Assembly (NCBI RefSeq): GCF_000002235.5 | Contig: NW_022145604.1 | Span: 31,527,857-31,591,856 of the forward strand | Direction: 5' to 3' | DNA length: 64,000 nucleotides | From: Strongylocentrotus purpuratus | Lineage: Eukaryota; Echinodermata; Echinoidea; Camarodonta; Strongylocentrotidae | In this document: positions 1 through 11,362 of the stretch, in pieces | Layout: every line of letters starts with the position of its first letter | Numbering within the stretch: the stretch's first letter is position 1 | Translations under genes and position numbers: made by a program | The notes under the pieces: model-generated | Told to the model about the DNA's origin: nothing | Seen by the model: only the letters and a program-made list of their open reading frames with translations | Database searches by the model: none

Positions 1-105
1 TGCCACTCTCCACCCAGGTGAAGTAAGTGGGTACCTGGCAGGATTCATTCCTTGAATGCACTGATCGCTACGGTTGCCGGAGTTATAGCTGTGGTGATAA
101 AGAGA
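1..105 (+). repeat. SINE 3' fragment
   Basis: This stretch carries the body motif GGGTACCTGGCAGGATTCAT followed by TCCTTGAATGCACTG. It matches the body of the fuller tRNA-derived SINE at 63097-63380, which has GGGTACCTGGAAGGAATTAA and TCCTTGAAAT at the same relative place. The tRNA-like head would lie before the window, so only the 3' part is visible. Confidence 0.55.
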
Positions 106-184
106 AAAACATTGATAGAGATTACGACAGTGGTACTATTGCAACGTTTAATTTAATATAATAATTACGTAAAAGATGATATTG

Positions 185-763
185 GTGATACAATTGATAT
201 TGCCGACACGAACGATGGGCATGATGATGATGATGTGGATAATGTTGATGATAGAGAAACCGTGACAATTTTCTTATTTTATAATGAAGACGTAGATGAC
301 GAAGTCGGGGATTAAATAGAGGATGATAGTGGTGGCATGGAAGATGGACATGATGATGATGTTGACGGTGTTGGTAGTTGTGATTGATGAGGAAGACTAT
401 GCTGCTGCTGATGATGATAATGTATTGTAAATATGTCTACATCATCATCATCAGCAGCAGCAGCAGCATCATCATCATCATCATCATCAACAATATTATC
501 ATCATCATTAGTACCACCATCAGCTTCATTTCCACATTTCATATCATCATCAGAGTCATTTTCACATTTTACATCACCATTAATGTCACAATTCGATAGG
601 TTAGACTGCAGACCTTCTCAAACCCAGATTTACATGTGTGTCGACATTTTGTTTTAGTTGGCGCTCCTCAAAGTTGTACGGTACGATGAGATCTATGCTT
701 TTTGTCCCGTACGAAACCCACCAAAAGCTATCAAGCCGATTGCTCTACTTGAGCACCGGAGCC
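185..763. repeat. Dispersed repeat copy 1, GAT/TCA-rich half plus unique half
   Basis: The first part is an imperfect GAT/TCA trinucleotide tract that opens long but meaningless frames (poly-Asp, poly-Ser and poly-Ile). The second part, from about 560, is non-repetitive and recurs at 21360-21560: both copies carry GTCGACATTTTGTT, then GTTGTACGGTACG, then ATCTATGCT, then CGATTACTCTACTTGA or CGATTGCTCTACTTGA. The two loci are therefore diverged copies of one repeat of more than 700 bp. I see no protein-coding sense in it. Confidence 0.6.
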
Positions 764-905
764 ATCTATACACAGAGTTTGGCCAACCCGGTTCGAGTTG
801 GATACAAGATGGCGACTACTGCTTTGTTGGGCAAGCACAAAACAAAATAATATACGCCATGATGCGACCCAGTAAAACAAAGTTGGCCAAACTCTGTGTA
901 TAGAT
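764..905. mobile_element. MITE with 24-bp perfect terminal inverted repeats
   Basis: The ends are perfect inverted repeats: ATCTATACACAGAGTTTGGC at 764-783 continuing with CAAC, and its reverse complement at 882-905. The similarity continues imperfectly for a few bases outside on both sides. The 142-bp body has no coding capacity. A diverged copy sits at the equivalent place in the second dispersed repeat (about 21868-22005). The superfamily cannot be assigned because no clear target duplication is visible. Confidence 0.7.
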
Positions 906-2701
906 GACTCTGGCAAGCCCTGTTGTAGGACGTCCTCTGATCCCGTCCATCGTGTTCTATTGATAATCAACACAAATATCAAATTCGCAAATACCCCCTA
1001 AAATCAATCGCTTTTCGTGAGTTTTCTAGCTCTTTCAAACAAAAAGCACCTTTTTCAAAATGACCACGTAATTCAAACTTCAAAATGTACATTATGACAG
1101 GAATGAAAGCATGATACCAGCTATGTATTTTATTTGATATCTATTTTGCTGCTTTGTTTTATTAAAAAAATCGTGGCCAATCTGAAAGACCGTGCAACAC
1201 GGTGTCTAATCCGAAAGGGCAAGCGCGTCGGTTAGGAACCTGGGACCTGAAACCTTATGGGTACGAGACTCATAGCACTTTTTCCATTGAATAACCCCAG
1301 TAATATGAAATATGAAAATTATATATATATACATTAGTCGAAATAGAAAATATCAAATTTGGATTTATTTACGCTAAAGGACTTCGTTCCTCCTACGACC
1401 AACATCCCCACATTGTGTTCCTTTCCCTTCAAATTAAGTGGACCCACCCTAAAACAATATACATTTTTCGAGTACATGACAAAATAATCAGTAAGAAGCA
1501 TGGTCAGAATGCAGTGCCGCGCGAGACACTGCCAGCGCGAAAAAGCTGTTCTCAGCGAATCACGTTAGATTCACGTTACAGCCGTATGAACCCAAATCTA
1601 TTGCGAGATTCTTGCGTGATTTGAAAAAAGCCTATAAAATCCCTCCCTTTAGAAAACAAACTTTAGGGAACAACCGCGCAAAAAGAATGTTGTTGTTGAC
1701 GTATCCCAGGTCAGGTGAACATAACATGAGTGTAGTCCCATGTGATCAGGTTTGTTCGAAAAGCCGAGCTGGGCAAGGTCGTTCTGACCCTGCCGTCTCG
1801 AATTTCTTTGTTACGGTAATGTAATAAATGTGACAATTTTGTTGTTGTTGATAGTTTATACAAATGCACCCTTTTTTTTTCTTAGTAAAAAGCAATACGA
1901 GGCTAGTTAAGTTTTGTCCAATGTTTCAAGCCTTATAAAATAGTACAATTCCAACATTAAGCCTTCTCAACGTCAAACAATTAATATATTAAACTATTCT
2001 GGTATCATTATTAATGCAAGCTACTTTTTTCTTTAAGACCTTAAAGACGTCTACGGTAAAATAAAACTTGAAGATATTAATTTACCTCTCAAATCTGATA
2101 AAGAAAGTTAAAGACTTTGATTCGAAAGATGTGTGATTTTGACCACTGTTCTGTTACATTGTCAACTCTTTAGTCTTTATCATAATGTCATCTCCTCTTT
2201 CATTCAAATCATTACCACCATCACCATCATCATCATCATCATCATCATCATCTGTACTGTCAATATTACCATCATCAAAAAAATTATTTTCAATTACCTA
2301 TCCGTTCTGCTTAATAAATGTGTTAATCTATTTCATTTAGTTTTGTCTGGGGCTGTCGTATTATCAAGTATTCTGCTTACAATGAATGTCCTTCTTCCGC
2401 AAATAATTGTATAATAATTTAGGAAATGTAGTAATTATTGACACTTTATCATTTCGTTTTAAAAAATAACAATTGTTATATATATATATATTTGCCGATT
2501 TATGATTCGTTGTCAGAAAAATACTTTGTGCATTTTACATTATTATTGTTATCGAAAAACAGTGTACTTACAAAGAAAAGAAAATCAAATATTTATATTC
2601 TGTTGTTTCACGTACATCATACCAAAGTATTTTTTCTGCTCCTTTATGTTAATAACATGCTATACATTGATCAGGCCTTTTAAATATTTTTGCATGTATG
2701 A
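906..2701. other. Intergenic, no gene seen
   Basis: No coding or RNA feature is supported here. The stretch contains an AT-rich segment from 1850 onward, a short (TCA)n tract at about 2219-2254 and a (TA)n run near 2470. The short open frames (for example 1415-1824) lack recognisable domains and look like chance. Confidence 0.6.
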
Positions 2702-2860
2702 GAAGGCGCGATAGCCCAGTCAATAAAGCAGTTGTCTCGCAATCCGGTGACCCGGGTTCGCAACCAAGTCGATGCGCTAGTGCCCTAGTGCATTGTACAT
2801 GTAGGAGGCCTACATATACAATGCTTGAGTAAATCAATAAATCATTTATTCCTTTTTAGA
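2702..2860 (+). repeat. tRNA-derived SINE
   Basis: The head looks like a tRNA: GATAGCCCAGTCAATAAAG resembles an A box and GGGTTCGCAACC, after a GTGACCC stem-like run, resembles a B box. A short body of about 80 bp follows, ending in AATAAATCAATAAATCATTT, a repetitive A/T tail typical of SINEs mobilised by LINEs. The family differs from the SINE at 63097-63380. An antisense open frame across it is incidental. Confidence 0.65.
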
Positions 2861-4169
2861 ATATGCATCTAGCAATATAATTTGGTCATTATCTTAATTG
2901 TGAAAATTGATACAAACCACAAATAGTAGTAAATGTCAATTGCACTATGCCACTACATGCACGTGTATCATGCCTTATGACTCAGGAAGAGGCCTAAACA
3001 TCATTGATTTATCTTTGTGCAGTGTAAAATTTACAAGAAGATAATGCTATAGAGTGATTCATACACTGTTTGTTCATAGCCACATGGGTATTGTGTATAT
3101 ACATAGGAAGGTTTGATCAAACTTTCCTATGTATATACACAATACCCATTTTGTGTGAAGAAATGATCGAAGAAAACAAAAGCAATGTAGTACATGTGTA
3201 ATTTGAAAGTATTTTGCCATGAACAGTACCGATGAATAGAAATTGCAGTTTTTTTAACCATTGTTTAGCAGTAATAAGCCATCTGATTTATCTTTATGTA
3301 CCAGGTTTGGTACTATCAAGTTAAATCCAACTATGTCTGAAATTTCATGGTAAAATACCCTTTCTACGCGGAATTAGGGGATTGTACATTCGGGGATGTA
3401 TTTTCGCCCTTCCTATTCAAGACCGCAGATATCACGCACTGAACTTACATAAATACGTGCGAAATTGCGGACGCTGCGGTCTGACTGTGACGGGCTGAAT
3501 CATCACACTTAGAGAAACAAAAAAGGACTTCACGTGATTGGCTCATTAGGTAAGTAGTGGACGTAATCTAGGCCGATCACAAAGAAAATTTACTTCACAT
3601 TTATATCAGGCAAACGTTTGTTAGGACACCTCATTGTCGTCAGTTCTACCTATCAACCAAACATCGTTTTCTCATAATTATTGAGACGTACTGTAAACGA
3701 GTGAATCGGGTACGCTTGAGGAGATTTTCAAAATTTGAGATAGTACCCTTGTGTTCGAGTCTAATTCAATAATATAAATTTATATGTTGTATCAAACTTC
3801 TACTGTTTTTGCCATGACTAGTTAACGTTATACATTGTTATTCTGTGATCAGAATATATTCGTCTAGTGGCGTAGCGTGGGCTCAGTCATTGGAGGGGGT
3901 GGCACTAGTCTTTAGCTTACTAGATCAGTGTTGTTTAACCGTTTCTTTTGTATCATTGCACGCTTTTAAGAAATAACATGTTTCGTTTAACCCCAATCCC
4001 AAATTGATCCCAAAATTTGTATCACTCTGCCACTCTTCATTTGCCATAAGTTATTTAAAGGGTATTAAGAACCAGAACGCATTTAAACTTAAACTGAAAA
4101 GAACAATACTTGCCACTTATTGATTTATTGAAATACACAATTGATTCATATATTTTGTTAGCATTTAAC
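2861..4169. other. Intergenic, with one palindrome
   Basis: No gene is recognised. The notable items are a 66-bp near-perfect palindrome at 3084-3149 and a pair of short inverted motifs at about 3421-3482 (AGACCGCAG and CTGCGGTCT). A motif at about 3866-3885 (CTAGTGGCGTAGCGTGG) resembles the end of a DNA transposon, but no partner end was found. Confidence 0.5.
3084..3149. repeat. 66-bp near-perfect palindrome
   Basis: The two 33-base arms meet at TTTGATCAAA with no spacer. By eye there is one mismatch between the arms (AGGAAGGTTTGA against the complement of TCAAACTTTCCT). A perfect junction without a loop is unusual for an old MITE and suggests a recent inverted duplication or a young foldback. 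Confidence 0.8.
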
Positions 4170-4388
4170 ATTATTATTATTGTATTGTATTGTATTGTAT
4201 CGTATTTCATCTTATTGTATTGTATAGTATCTGTATGTTTTTATGTTTGGGGTTGCTTGTTTACAAGTTTTTAACTTATTTTAGCAATCCCGGTATTTAT
4301 AATGATTTCATTTGTAATGATTTCATTTTGATGTTTTTATCTTTTGCCGAATAAATGTGAATTTGAATTTGAATTTGAATTTGAATTG
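4170..4388 (+). repeat. LINE 3' tail (CR1/L2-like)
   Basis: The end GCCGAATAAATGTGAATTTG continues as a repeated GAATTT tail, which is how many CR1/L2-group elements terminate. A TATTG-rich simple repeat precedes it at 4173-4230. No coding part of the element remains, so this is a severely 5'-truncated copy or a 3'-UTR remnant. Confidence 0.5.
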
Positions 4389-4444
4389 AATATACATGCA
4401 TCGTAAATTTTGCGAACGAGCGAAGCAAGTGAGCTAAAAAAAAA

Positions 4445-5235
4445 AAAAAAGATAATGACATTATATATACAATACAATACAATGAACATTTAGGGCGCCA
4501 TTCCCATAAGGCTCAGAGCGCTAACATCAAATAATATTATTGGTCTTTACTACATGTAGTAATTAAAGGCTACAATTAGATATTCCATATAAAATATTAA
4601 ATTCAATTGATTAAATTAAATAATTAAACATAAAGGAGAATTCATGTAAAGAGATGAGTTTTCAGAGCCTTCTTAAAAATATTAATAGAGGCACATTTTC
4701 TGATGGACATGGGGAGATTATTCCACCCTTTGGATGCTGCTACCGTGAAAGTCCTATCCCCGGCTTGGACACGTGTAATTGGATAATTTAGACGGAGGTT
4801 ATCATTTGAAGATCTGAGATTTCTGCTTGGTGTATATAAAGTTAAATAATTAGACAGGTAATTAGGAGCTAGGTGGTGCAATGATTTATAGACATATAAG
4901 AGTAACTTAAAAATGATTCGCTGTTGAATTGGAAGCCAGTGAAGGGAATTAATTAATGGTTGAGCTGAATGACTTCTACCGACCTCAAACACAAGACGTG
5001 CTGCCCAGTTTTGTAGGCGCTGGAGACGGTTTACATGTAACTTTGAAAGAGAGGAAAGAAGTCCATTACAATAATCAAGTCTAGAGAGAATTAAAGACCT
5101 TACAGCATGATGACAAGTTGATTGATCAATATATCTACGAATTCGTGATATGTTGACAAAAATGTTGACAAAATGACAATTCCTCGCTGAGGAATATACA
5201 TGAATATACAAATAAATCATATATTCGGTCACCGC
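4445..5235 (-). mobile_element. 5'-truncated L2/CR1-like LINE
   Basis: Read on the minus strand, 5232-4642 is an open frame encoding the C-terminal part of a LINE polymerase. Recognisable blocks are RSLILSRLDYCNGLLSSLSK, then LQRLQNWAARLVFE, then LHWLPIQQRIIFKLLLYVYK, then a closing GDRTFTVAASKGWNNLP with FKKALKTHLF. This is the thumb and C-terminal region conserved in the L2/CR1 group. The catalytic fingers and palm are missing, so the copy is dead. It ends in GAATGGCGCCCTAAATG and an ATTGT-rich repeat, the usual L2-type tail. The first residues of the frame probably belong to flanking DNA. Confidence 0.8.
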
Positions 5236-5489
5236 AATACATGAATATTAGGATATTCAGCCATCTCGTTGCCTATAATGTTTATGTTGGTAAATGTTGC
5301 AATCGGGTGAAGCGAATGAGCGTGGTTAAAATTTAATTTCGGTAGAAAAGATATAAAATTTATATGGGAGGTATGCATGCACTAGGCTGCTTGAAACCAC
5401 CCTGTTTCCAATGTTGCGAGAAAGCAAAGTGAGGGAGAAAGAAAGACTCTTTATTATCTTCAAAATGCCATTTCCTCGTAAATTACAAA

Positions 5490-5765
5490 CTCTCAATTCA
5501 GTTAAGTTTCAGTTCAGTTTATTAATTTTTCTCAAGCATAAAAAAAATATTATAATATATACAAAAATGGCAAATATACATAGTAAGAGAAAAAAAAACG
5601 GAAACTACAAAAAGTTTATAAAAAAACTTGTATGGCGTAGTTCCCAGTAAAGGGAAAGAATACATGGTATAAACAATTGCAATATAAAAACAAAATACAA
5701 AACTATGCAGATTAACCAGTAACACACTACACCAACAGACACCAGCAATCATACAGTGAGGGAGG
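5490..5765 (-). repeat. Possible LINE 3' end, minus strand
   Basis: On the minus strand the segment ends in AATAAACTGAACTGAAAC. This resembles the polyadenylation-like signal plus short TGAAC repeats found at the ends of CR1-group LINEs. No coding remnant could be identified, so the boundaries are rough. Confidence 0.35.
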
Positions 5766-6204
5766 GGGTGTAATGGTAATTGTTAATTTAATGAAGAAAA
5801 CAAAAATTGAATAATAATTGATATATTCCCTTTTCAACTTTTCTCGAGTTTCTAATCTTCTATTTCCACGAAATTGACGTTTTTCCATCAATTTTTTTTT
5901 AATAAAACCACATTTCTCTAGTGGAAAACTCTGTAGCATATGGTCAAAATTTGAGGGGACGGATTGACTCCTTGCCGCATTAGATAAATGTTACACAAAA
6001 GGTAGGCCTACATACTTTCTGTTTATTTTCTTCTCCACTGTAAACTACATCAAAGACGCAGATCTGATCACCCCAAAGCCTTTATCGATAATTTGATCTC
6101 CCCTCTAAAAAAATGTTGTTACCAGGGAGATAAAAACAAATTACAGTTCACGTCTATATCTAACTGTTATTAGTGTATTCATATCTTTTCAACTATTTAT
6201 GCGA
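5766..6204. other. Intergenic, nothing recognised
   Basis: AT-rich sequence with no supported gene, RNA or repeat. Confidence 0.5.
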
Positions 6205-7450
6205 TCGGGTAGACCCTATTGTACCTACATATTGATTTATAGTATATAATACGCTGTGAGATAAATTTATATATTCAGTATCTGTGATGTCAACCTTGAA
6301 ACATCTGCTATCAACACAACACAACACAATACCAAACGTTATTTTCCCAGCTATATAACTATAGCCAAACCAAAAATACAATATTGACACAACAGCTTGC
6401 TCAATAACCCACTTATAGGTCTCTTGTATTGGTATGCCCCTAACTTGACTATCAAATGGATTTAATGAAATAAACAAAATCACTGTCTTATGGCAGTTTC
6501 GTTATCAGTCTAGAAGTTATTATTTTCATTGATATTACTATTATTATCATTATTTTCATCACCATCATTTTTGCCTTAACTATAATTTTGAGAGTGTATA
6601 TAGCAAAGAGCTTGAAACTCCAATTATTTCTCAACTTAGTCTGTTGAATTAAAAAAAAATCACTTGACCAAGGACACCATATTTTTCATAAAGTGGTCTT
6701 TCCATTATACAATAATCCTTAAGATTATAACTAGAGAATTAGGGAAATCTATACGTTAGTAAGCAATTTTGAGAGGGTATTCGTCCTGATCTTTGCTGTT
6801 TATATAGAATCTCAAAATACCTTATAATTTATGATGGAAATCTCTTTTCATCGTTAACCCTATATATAAAACTGATCACTCAAAGAAGTATAATGATCGA
6901 GTATATATATATATATATACTATCCAAAAATTACATATTCTGTCGTTTTACCTTTTAATAGAATATGAATAAGTATAGTCAAGATAGCGAGATTTTACCC
7001 ACTGTTACAAGGATATTTACTAACAATTAGCATAAAGAAATAGTTTCCGCTTACATGTTTAATAATCAGTATAAAAATAAATCGTAATTTTTTTTTTATC
7101 ATTATTTGTTGAAAGATGAGAATTCACATATTTTAATCTTAGAAGAGCATTCTTTTGAAAACTATATTACCTTATAATTATTATCTCACGTTCATATTTT
7201 TTTTTTTTGCAATTCGATTTGGGGCATGTGCCCCCGGGCCCATCCGGCGAAGATACGCCAATGAGTACGTCAAATAAGCCTTAATATTTTCTGCGTTTGT
7301 AAAATCACTATAATGGTCATATTGAATTTCTATTTAACTTTCAGATCTGGAATTATTGAAGACATAGACGGTTTTCCTGGGCCTTTATTCGTGGACACTA
7401 GGATATGTGAGTCCTTACAGATGAGATCGAATTATTATTACCATACAGAT
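6205..7450. repeat. Segmental duplication, copy 1
   Basis: This block recurs in the same order at 10045-14400. Shared landmarks are GCTGTGAGATAAATTTATAT, then CAACACAACACAATACCAAA, then CATTTCTCAACTTAGTCTG or its TTATTTCTC variant, then ATCGTAATTTTTT, then GCAATTCGATT, then TCTATTTAACTTTCAGATCT. Copy 1 is compact, and copy 2 is interrupted by a MITE and an RTE LINE. Two short conserved open stretches are noted: minus strand 6240-6370 (IAGKITFGIVLCCVD in both copies) and plus strand from 7346, after a splice-acceptor-like pyrimidine tract and CAG. Neither matches a family I recognise. Confidence 0.75.
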
Positions 7451-7862
7451 TAATACCTTGTCAAATTGTTTGTTTGTTTGTTGTTTGTTTTTATTTCCTA
7501 AATCCATATATACATACAAGTTTTTAAAAAAACATACATATAAAACACATTTCAAACGATAAGAAAGTAAGTAAATGTGTAAAGTATAGACAAACGGTTG
7601 GATAGCCCATTTCAGAACCATTTTCAAAATGGTCCTGTTCTTCCATGGGGTCCAAAAGCAAAAATCATATTAATTTACATACAATATCAATTTTTATAAA
7701 AATCAAAGTAATTTACCAATACACTACCCCCCCCCCACTCCCCCCCCCCCCCCCTTATCGTTCTCCCTAACCTCACCACCCCCGCCACCCTCTCGATACT
7801 GCCAACCCCTCCCGCTACCCCTTTCCAAGTCCTCCAGTGTATATTATCTCTGTCATAACATT

Positions 7863-8237
7863 TCAAACTAAACTTTGTATTTCTTTATTAAATATAGCCA
7901 AACTTCTTGATTGTCGAATGTGCATAGACAATCTATTATACAATTTACTTCCGCGATACAGAAACATACGCTTACAATTCTGTGTTTTCGGTTTAGGCAA
8001 AACTAAATTGGTACTTCTAAGGGCATAGTTAGTAGTCTTAACAATGAACTTCTCTTTCAAATATACAGGTGCCAAATCGTGAAATATTTTATACATCAAA
8101 GTATAACTGTGCCTAACTTGTCTCTTTTCTAACATTTCCCAATTTAAAATATTATGAATTTCACTGATTGGTTTATGTTCAGATAATTTATATTTAAGAA
8201 TAATTCTACCTGCCCTGTTCTGTAATTTTTGTAACAC
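7863..8237 (-). pseudogene. C-terminal remnant of the same LINE polymerase
   Basis: The frame encodes LQKLQNRAGRIILKYKLSE, then LNWEMLEKRQVRHSYTLMYK, then LRSTNLVLPKPKT and SIRQ-like end blocks. These blocks normally follow the RT thumb in CR1-group LINEs. About 30 to 40 residues that should link it to the upstream frame are missing, and the frame is shifted. Confidence 0.7.
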
Positions 8238-8250
8238 GTCTACTTGAAAC

Positions 8251-10045
8251 TTAGTGCCCGAATGCCAGTCTCAACCCAGTCTCATTAACATAGTTACGCA
8301 ACCTTCCTAAGAAACTAATCATTTTTCCAACCTTTTTACATAATTCATCGGTGTGTACATTCCATTTTAATTCACAATCAATAAAAATACCTAGATATTT
8401 AAATTTGTCTACTTGAACAATATCATTATCATTAATTTTTAAGTTCAACCTACTGTTTCTGTTCAACATATATTTAGTGCCTATCAGCATACTAACAGTC
8501 TTAGTACAATTTATTTTCAACTTATTACAATTCATCCAAGAATATAACTTATGCAATTCAATATTCAAAACATTTTCAATATTACAAGGGTCTTTATCTG
8601 AATAATATATAACGGTGTCATCTGCATAAAGGTGAACCGAACATTTTTCAAAACAAGAGGGCATATCATTAATAAATATAAGAAATAGTATGGGGCCGAG
8701 AATAGATCCCTGGGGTACCCCGTGTGTAAGGGGTAGTTCTGACGACAGCGTATTATTAATCGAAGTTATTATGCGTCTACCATTTAAATAGCTTCTAAAC
8801 CAATTCAAAGATGAACCCTGTAGACCAACGCCAGAGGTTAATTTTGCCAGAAGAATTCCGTGGTCTACTAAGTCGAAAGCCTTTTGAAGATCCACAAAAA
8901 CAGTGCCTGTGTACATGCCTTTGTCTAGTGACATGAGCCAATCATCCGTAACTTTTATAAGTGTAGTGGTCGTCGAATGATTAGACCTAAACCCCGATTG
9001 TTGTTTGGCCAACAAATTATTGTTCGACAAGAAACGCGTGAGTTGCCGCTGCACAACTCTTTCTAAAAGCTTCGACACACAAGGTAAAAGAGAAATCGGT
9101 CTATAATGATCAGGATTAGCTTTATCTCCCTTCTTAAATAATGGAATTATCTTGCCTATTTTCCACCTAGTTGGAACCACACCTTCACTAATTGACCTAT
9201 TTATTAGGTATGTGATGCTCCGAACGATTTCGGGCCCACACAGTTTCAAAACAAAGGTACTAATCCCGTCAACACCAGTAGACTTCTTATTTTTCAAAGC
9301 AAAAATTTCTTTAAGAACATCAGCTATATCAACAGGGGATAATTCAAAAGAATTCTCATAGCATACAGGCCTTTCTTTTAAAATAGGAACATATTCATTT
9401 GTACATATACTAGCAGCTACATTGGCAAAGTGTTTATTAAATTCGTTTGCAATTTTATCATTTTTACTATTCATACTATTAAAAGAATCTGTCGATTTAT
9501 TAGGCAATAATAACTTTAAAATTTCCCAAGAATTTTTACGACTATGGCAGTCACGTAGTTTATCAGAATAATATAGTTTCTTTGCTTTTTTAATTTCATA
9601 TGTAACTGTATTCCTCATCTTTCTATAACTTTTCCAATCATCTTCATTTCTAGTTACTTTTGCTTTCTTCTTCATTTTATCACGTTGTTTCATCAAATCA
9701 AAAATAGAATCATTAAGCCATGGAGAGTGTTTTTGCTTCACCCTTTTAGTCTTAATTGGCATATGTTTATCTACAATACGCATTACACATTTTTCCCATT
9801 TATCGACAGCAATAGTACGACTAATTTCTACCTCTGTCCAATTCTGTAATCTGATATCGGTTTTAAATGAATCAAGATTAACACCTCTTGATTTCCGAAA
9901 AGTGATTAACTTTGCATGAGTGCACGTGTTGTTTGAATTCTGAACATTCCATGATAAAAAACTCAACGAGTGATCGCTGAAACCAATATCTATAACACCC
10001 CAAGAATCTACATTTTCTGGCTGATTGCACAAAATGTGTATGTGT
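8251..10045 (-). CDS. LINE endonuclease C-terminus and reverse transcriptase
   Basis: The frame starts inside the endonuclease domain (HILCNQPENV, then GFSDHSLSF with the conserved SDH). A linker (KHSPWLNDSIFDLMKQRDKM) follows, then a full reverse transcriptase. The RT blocks are KSTGVDGISTFVLK, then FKKGDKANPDHYRPISLLP, then FVDLQKAFDLVDHGILL, then GVPQGSILGPILFLIFINDM, then the catalytic YADD at 8617-8628, then LKINCTKTVSMLIG and FKYLGIFID. The frame ends soon after the thumb. The C-terminus continues in another frame at 7863-8237 (LQKLQNRAGRIILKYKLSE onward) after an apparent internal deletion and frame change. The product would reverse-transcribe its own RNA at a nicked target, but this copy is defective. 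The residues encoded at 10046-10092 appear to belong to flanking DNA. Confidence 0.85.
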
Positions 10046-10141
10046 AATGATCTGGTAGGCCCTATTGTGCCTTCATTAAGTAAATAGACCACATAAGTAA
10101 CTCATTCTGTTGTTTTAACTATTAACATAAATGCCTTTCCA

Positions 10142-10300
10142 GGGCCCTGTATTACAAAGAGTTGATATCAATCGCAACTTATTTGTGATTGATATCAATC
10201 GCAACTATGTACAAAAGAGATAGGAGATTGCAAACTTGCGATTGATTGGAGGACTTGCGATCGATTTCGATCAATTGCAACTCATTGTAAGACGGGGCCC
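10142..10300. mobile_element. MITE with GGGCCC-ended inverted repeats
   Basis: The left end GGGCCCTGTATTACAAAGAG and the reverse complement of the right end, GGGCCCCGTCTTACAATGAG, match at about 17 of 20 positions, and the similarity continues inward. The interior contains repeated GATATCAATCGCAACT and CGATTGAT motifs in both orientations. At 159 bp it has no coding capacity. The target duplication is not clear. Confidence 0.65.
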
Positions 10301-11362
10301 AGGAGTTTGCAGGTTATTTTGAAATATGCAGTGTATACAATGGTCGAATATAGATCATATGGCACATCTCCAACCGAACTAGACCATGTATACTGTAGAG
10401 CTTGACTCATTTCGCAACATATTGATTTAGAGGAGAATACGCCATACGCTGTGAGATAAATTTATATATGTATTCGATATCTGTGATTTCAACCTCGAAA
10501 CATCTGCCATCAACACAACACAACACAATACCAAACGTTATTTTCCCAGCTATATATCCACGGGAAAAAATGCACTATTGACACAACTGCTTGCTTAATA
10601 TCCCATTTATAGGCCTTTGGTACTTGTTAGCCCCGAACGTGAAACCTCTAATCTTTTTTAATGATATCAAGAAACACTTTTTTAGGGATGTTATTTCAAT
10701 CCGGAAGTTATCATTTTTTGTATTATTATTATCATCATTATCGTCATCACTGTCATTTAGCTTTAACTATGAATTTCGTGAGCGTAATAAAGCAAAGAGC
10801 TTGAATCTACCATCATTTCTCAACTTAGTCTGTTGAAGAAAATAAAAATGAATTCACTCAACCAACCCCAAATATGTCACGGAGTGGTCTCCTACGACTT
10901 AAATGAGAATATTAATTTCCATTAAACAATACAATAATACAAAATATTATAAATCGAGGATCAAGGAAGCCTTTACGCTAGTGAGCAGTTTTGGGAGGTT
11001 AGTTGATATGTTTTGGGGGAGGTAATTAAATCTTTAAAAAGACATAAGATTTATGATGTAGATGCTCTTTTCATCTTCATGCCTATCATACTGATCTTAA
11101 TATATAAAACTTGAAATGTTAAAGAAGAAGTACAATTGGGTGACCTTTATCGCACGATAATCAATACTGATGTTTTAACTTGTCATACTATATGACGTGA
11201 TTATAGCCACTGTAACAGGGATATTTACAAACAATAAACATTAAGAATCAGTTTCTGTTTACATGTTTATTACATGAATCGTAATTTTTTCCTTATCATC
11301 ATTTCTTGTAAGAGGTGAATTCACATATTACAATCTTTGAAGAGCATTTTTTTCATCAAACT

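Larger units (their letters stand above)
7452..10045 (-). mobile_element. CR1-like LINE, 5'-truncated, minus strand
   Basis: The element runs right to left. Its 3' end is a CAAA-type tail (AACAAACAACAAACAAAC on the minus strand) at about 7452-7490. The coding part ends near 7863. The 5' limit is near 10045, where the sequence becomes similar to segmental-duplication copy 1 (GGTAGACCCTATTGTACC against GGTAGGCCCTATTGTGCC). Much of the apurinic-type endonuclease domain is missing. The element lies exactly between the two copies of the segmental duplication. Confidence 0.85.

Noticed and set aside
185-600. Open frames rich in Asp, Ser, Ile or His
   Set aside because: They are six-frame readings of one GAT/TCA simple repeat, with frames open on both strands at once.
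1415-1824. Two adjoining frames of about 70 codons
   Set aside because: They have no family resemblance and no supporting signals; they are likely chance frames in slightly GC-richer DNA.
7722-7800. C-rich tract as a regulatory or G-quadruplex element
   Set aside because: Runs of C occur, but the tract is irregular and lies in a LINE 3' region. Nothing supports a function.
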